This document shows, piece by piece, positions 13,975 through 15,479 of a stretch of 15,479 nucleotides of DNA. The notes beneath the pieces were generated by a model, which was not told the origin of the DNA, ran no database searches, and was given only the letters and a program-made list of their open reading frames with translations. The position numbers and the translations under genes are program-made. Numbering within the stretch: the stretch's first letter is position 1; each line of letters starts with the position of its first letter. The stretch is from Deltaproteobacteria bacterium (lineage in GTDB: Bacteria > Desulfobacterota > Desulfarculia > Desulfarculales > Desulfarculaceae), in contig JAHLLK010000102.1 in the NCBI GenBank assembly GCA_020444165.1, positions 1-15,479 on the forward strand. Reading direction: 5' to 3'.

Positions 13975-15479
13975 ATGAGCGACAAGCGTTGGCTGCGTTC
14001 CTACGACCCCGACGTGCCCCCCAGCCTGACCTACCCCCAGGGCGACCTTTGGGGCCATTTGGCCGGCCGGGCCCAGGGCTTCGGGCCGCGCCCGGCTCTT
14101 CGCTTCATGGGCCTCTCGCTCAGCTACGACCAGCTTTTCGCCTCGGCCGAGAAAATGGCCGCCGGCCTGGCCGCCCGGGGAGTGCGCCAGGACGACCGGG
14201 TGGTGCTCCTCATGCCCAACTGCCCCCAGTTCGTCATCGCCTTCCTGGCCCTGATGCGCCTGGGGGCCACCGCGGTCATGGCCAACCCCCTGAACGTGGA
14301 GCGGGAGCTTTTGTTCAAGTTCCACGACTCCGGGGCCAAGGGGCTCATCGCCCTGGATTTATTGTCGCAGAAAGTGAACAACATCCGGACGGAATTGGAC
14401 CTGGACTTCACGGTGTTCACCAGCCTGGCCGATTACCTGCCCTTCCCCAAGAGCCTGCTCTATCCTCTCGTGCGGCGCTTCGACAAGAAGATGCCCAAGG
14501 TGGAGATCGCCTGGGACGCCAAGACCTACCGCTTCAAGGATTTGCTCAAAGAGAACAACCCCGCGCCCGGCACCGGGGAGATCGACCCCGAGGCCGTCGC
14601 CGCCTTGATCTATTCCGGCGGAACCACTGGCGTTTCCAAGGGCATCATGCTGAGCCACCGGGCCTGCCTGGCCAACCTGACCCAGGTGACCGCCTGGGTG
14701 GGGGTGCAGGAGGATGACGCCCTGTTGGCCGTGCTGCCCCTGTTCCACGGCTTTGGTATGAGTGTTTGCATGAACTCGCCCCTGGCCGCCGGCGGCGCCA
14801 TCGTGCTCCTGCCCCGTTTCGAAGCCAAGATGACCGTGGAGGCCATCGAGCGGGAGCGGCCCACCCTCTTTGCCGGGGTGCCCACCATGTTCATCGCGCT
14901 GAAGGAGGAACCGGGCATCGAGAAGCGGAACCTGAAGAGCCTGCGGGGCATCTTCGTGGGGGCCGCTCCTCTTCCCTTGGCCGTCATGCGAGATTTCGAG
15001 GAGATGACCGGGGCCAGCCTCATCGAGGGCTACGGCCTGACCGAGGCGGTGACGGCTGTCGCCTGCAACCCCTATCAGGGCGTGCGCAAACCCGGCACCA
15101 TCGGCATCCCTTTCCCGGACGTGGAGTGGAAGATCGTGGACCTGGCCGACGGCGCGCGCGAACTGCCCCCGGGCGAGGCCGGAGAGATCGTGCTGAAGGG
15201 TCCGGACCTCATGAGCGGTTACTGGAACCAGCCCGACCTCTCGGCCGACACCATCCGGGACGGCTGGCTCTTCACCGGCGATATCGGGGTCATGGACGAG
15301 GACGGCTACGTGACCCTGGTGGACCGCAAGAAGGACCTGGTCATCGTCAGCGGGTTCAACGTATTCCCCAGCGAGATCGACGAGGTGCTGCACGGGCACC
15401 CCAAGGTGGCCGAGGCCGTGGCCGTGGGCCTGCCCCACCCCACCAAGGGCGAGTACTTGAAGGCCTTCGTGGTGCCCAA
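13975..15479 (+). CDS. AMP-forming acyl-CoA synthetase (fatty-acid or aryl-acid CoA ligase), 3' end cut by window
   Basis: The first 501 codons of an adenylate-forming ligase are visible. Such enzymes activate a carboxylic acid to acyl-AMP, then to acyl-CoA. Motifs in order are YSGGTTGVSKG (213-223, ATP phosphate loop), the PLFHGFG segment after it, GYGLTE (352-357), TGD with D436, and DRKKD followed by VSGFNVFPSEIDEVL (450-469). The catalytic Lys of the last motif would fall beyond the right edge. Typical length is 510-560 residues, so about 20-60 are missing. ATG 13975 is chosen because AAGGAG (13963-13968) lies six bases upstream. Overall character resembles long-chain fatty-acyl-CoA ligases (FadD class), but substrate cannot be read from sequence alone. 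It diverges from hdrCB, which suggests linked use of electrons and acyl-CoA intermediates. That link is inference. Confidence 0.92.
   Translation, partial: MSDKRWLRSYDPDVPPSLTYPQGDLWGHLAGRAQGFGPRPALRFMGLSLSYDQLFASAEKMAAGLAARGVRQDDRVVLLMPNCPQFVIAFLALMRLGATAVMANPLNVERELLFKFHDSGAKGLIALDLLSQKVNNIRTELDLDFTVFTSLADYLPFPKSLLYPLVRRFDKKMPKVEIAWDAKTYRFKDLLKENNPAPGTGEIDPEAVAALIYSGGTTGVSKGIMLSHRACLANLTQVTAWVGVQEDDALLAVLPLFHGFGMSVCMNSPLAAGGAIVLLPRFEAKMTVEAIERERPTLFAGVPTMFIALKEEPGIEKRNLKSLRGIFVGAAPLPLAVMRDFEEMTGASLIEGYGLTEAVTAVACNPYQGVRKPGTIGIPFPDVEWKIVDLADGARELPPGEAGEIVLKGPDLMSGYWNQPDLSADTIRDGWLFTGDIGVMDEDGYVTLVDRKKDLVIVSGFNVFPSEIDEVLHGHPKVAEAVAVGLPHPTKGEYLKAFVVP

Overview
The window is a very GC-rich (roughly two thirds G+C), chromosomal, gene-dense stretch. 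Paired HdrB/HdrC-type iron-sulfur subunits, an AMP-forming acyl-CoA ligase, a hybrid histidine kinase and large secreted repeat proteins fit a high-GC anaerobe of the Desulfobacterota (old Deltaproteobacteria; the Desulfarculales are my best guess). That placement is inference from gene content and style. No rRNA, tRNA, CRISPR or transposase gene was seen.

Positions 1-7330 hold an expanded module. Two exported paralogues (199-2451 and 3066-5294, both +) share one architecture: signal peptide, three copies of a roughly 95-residue module, a small Cys cluster, a Gly-rich hydrophobic stretch, and a Tyr/Gly-rich tail with five 26-residue repeats. Converging on the second copy is a multi-spanning membrane protein with C-terminal ankyrin repeats (5339-7330, -). 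Downstream of the first copy, in the same convergent position, lies a decayed and frameshifted remnant of the 3' end of that ankyrin gene (about 2501-2618). The whole pair was therefore probably duplicated and one ankyrin copy lost. The gap between the copies (2619-3065) carries unusual palindromes.

Positions 7331-10086 contain a 286-bp spacer with a good minus-strand promoter and competing inverted repeats, which would form a long structured leader for the ankyrin membrane gene. Next come a seven-TM hybrid histidine kinase (-) and a short spacer with divergent promoters. A 20-codon leader ORF ends 3 nt before the asparagine synthase gene.

Positions 10087-15479 hold asnB (+), a bidirectional terminator built from a perfect 23-nt inverted repeat, a tightly coupled hdrC-hdrB pair (-), and a divergent acyl-CoA ligase (+) that runs off the right edge. 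Hdr-type electron carriers beside an acyl-CoA ligase hint at redox coupling to acid activation and oxidation. The kinase, asnB and GT-C-like membrane protein would fit envelope or polysaccharide functions, but nothing here proves that link.
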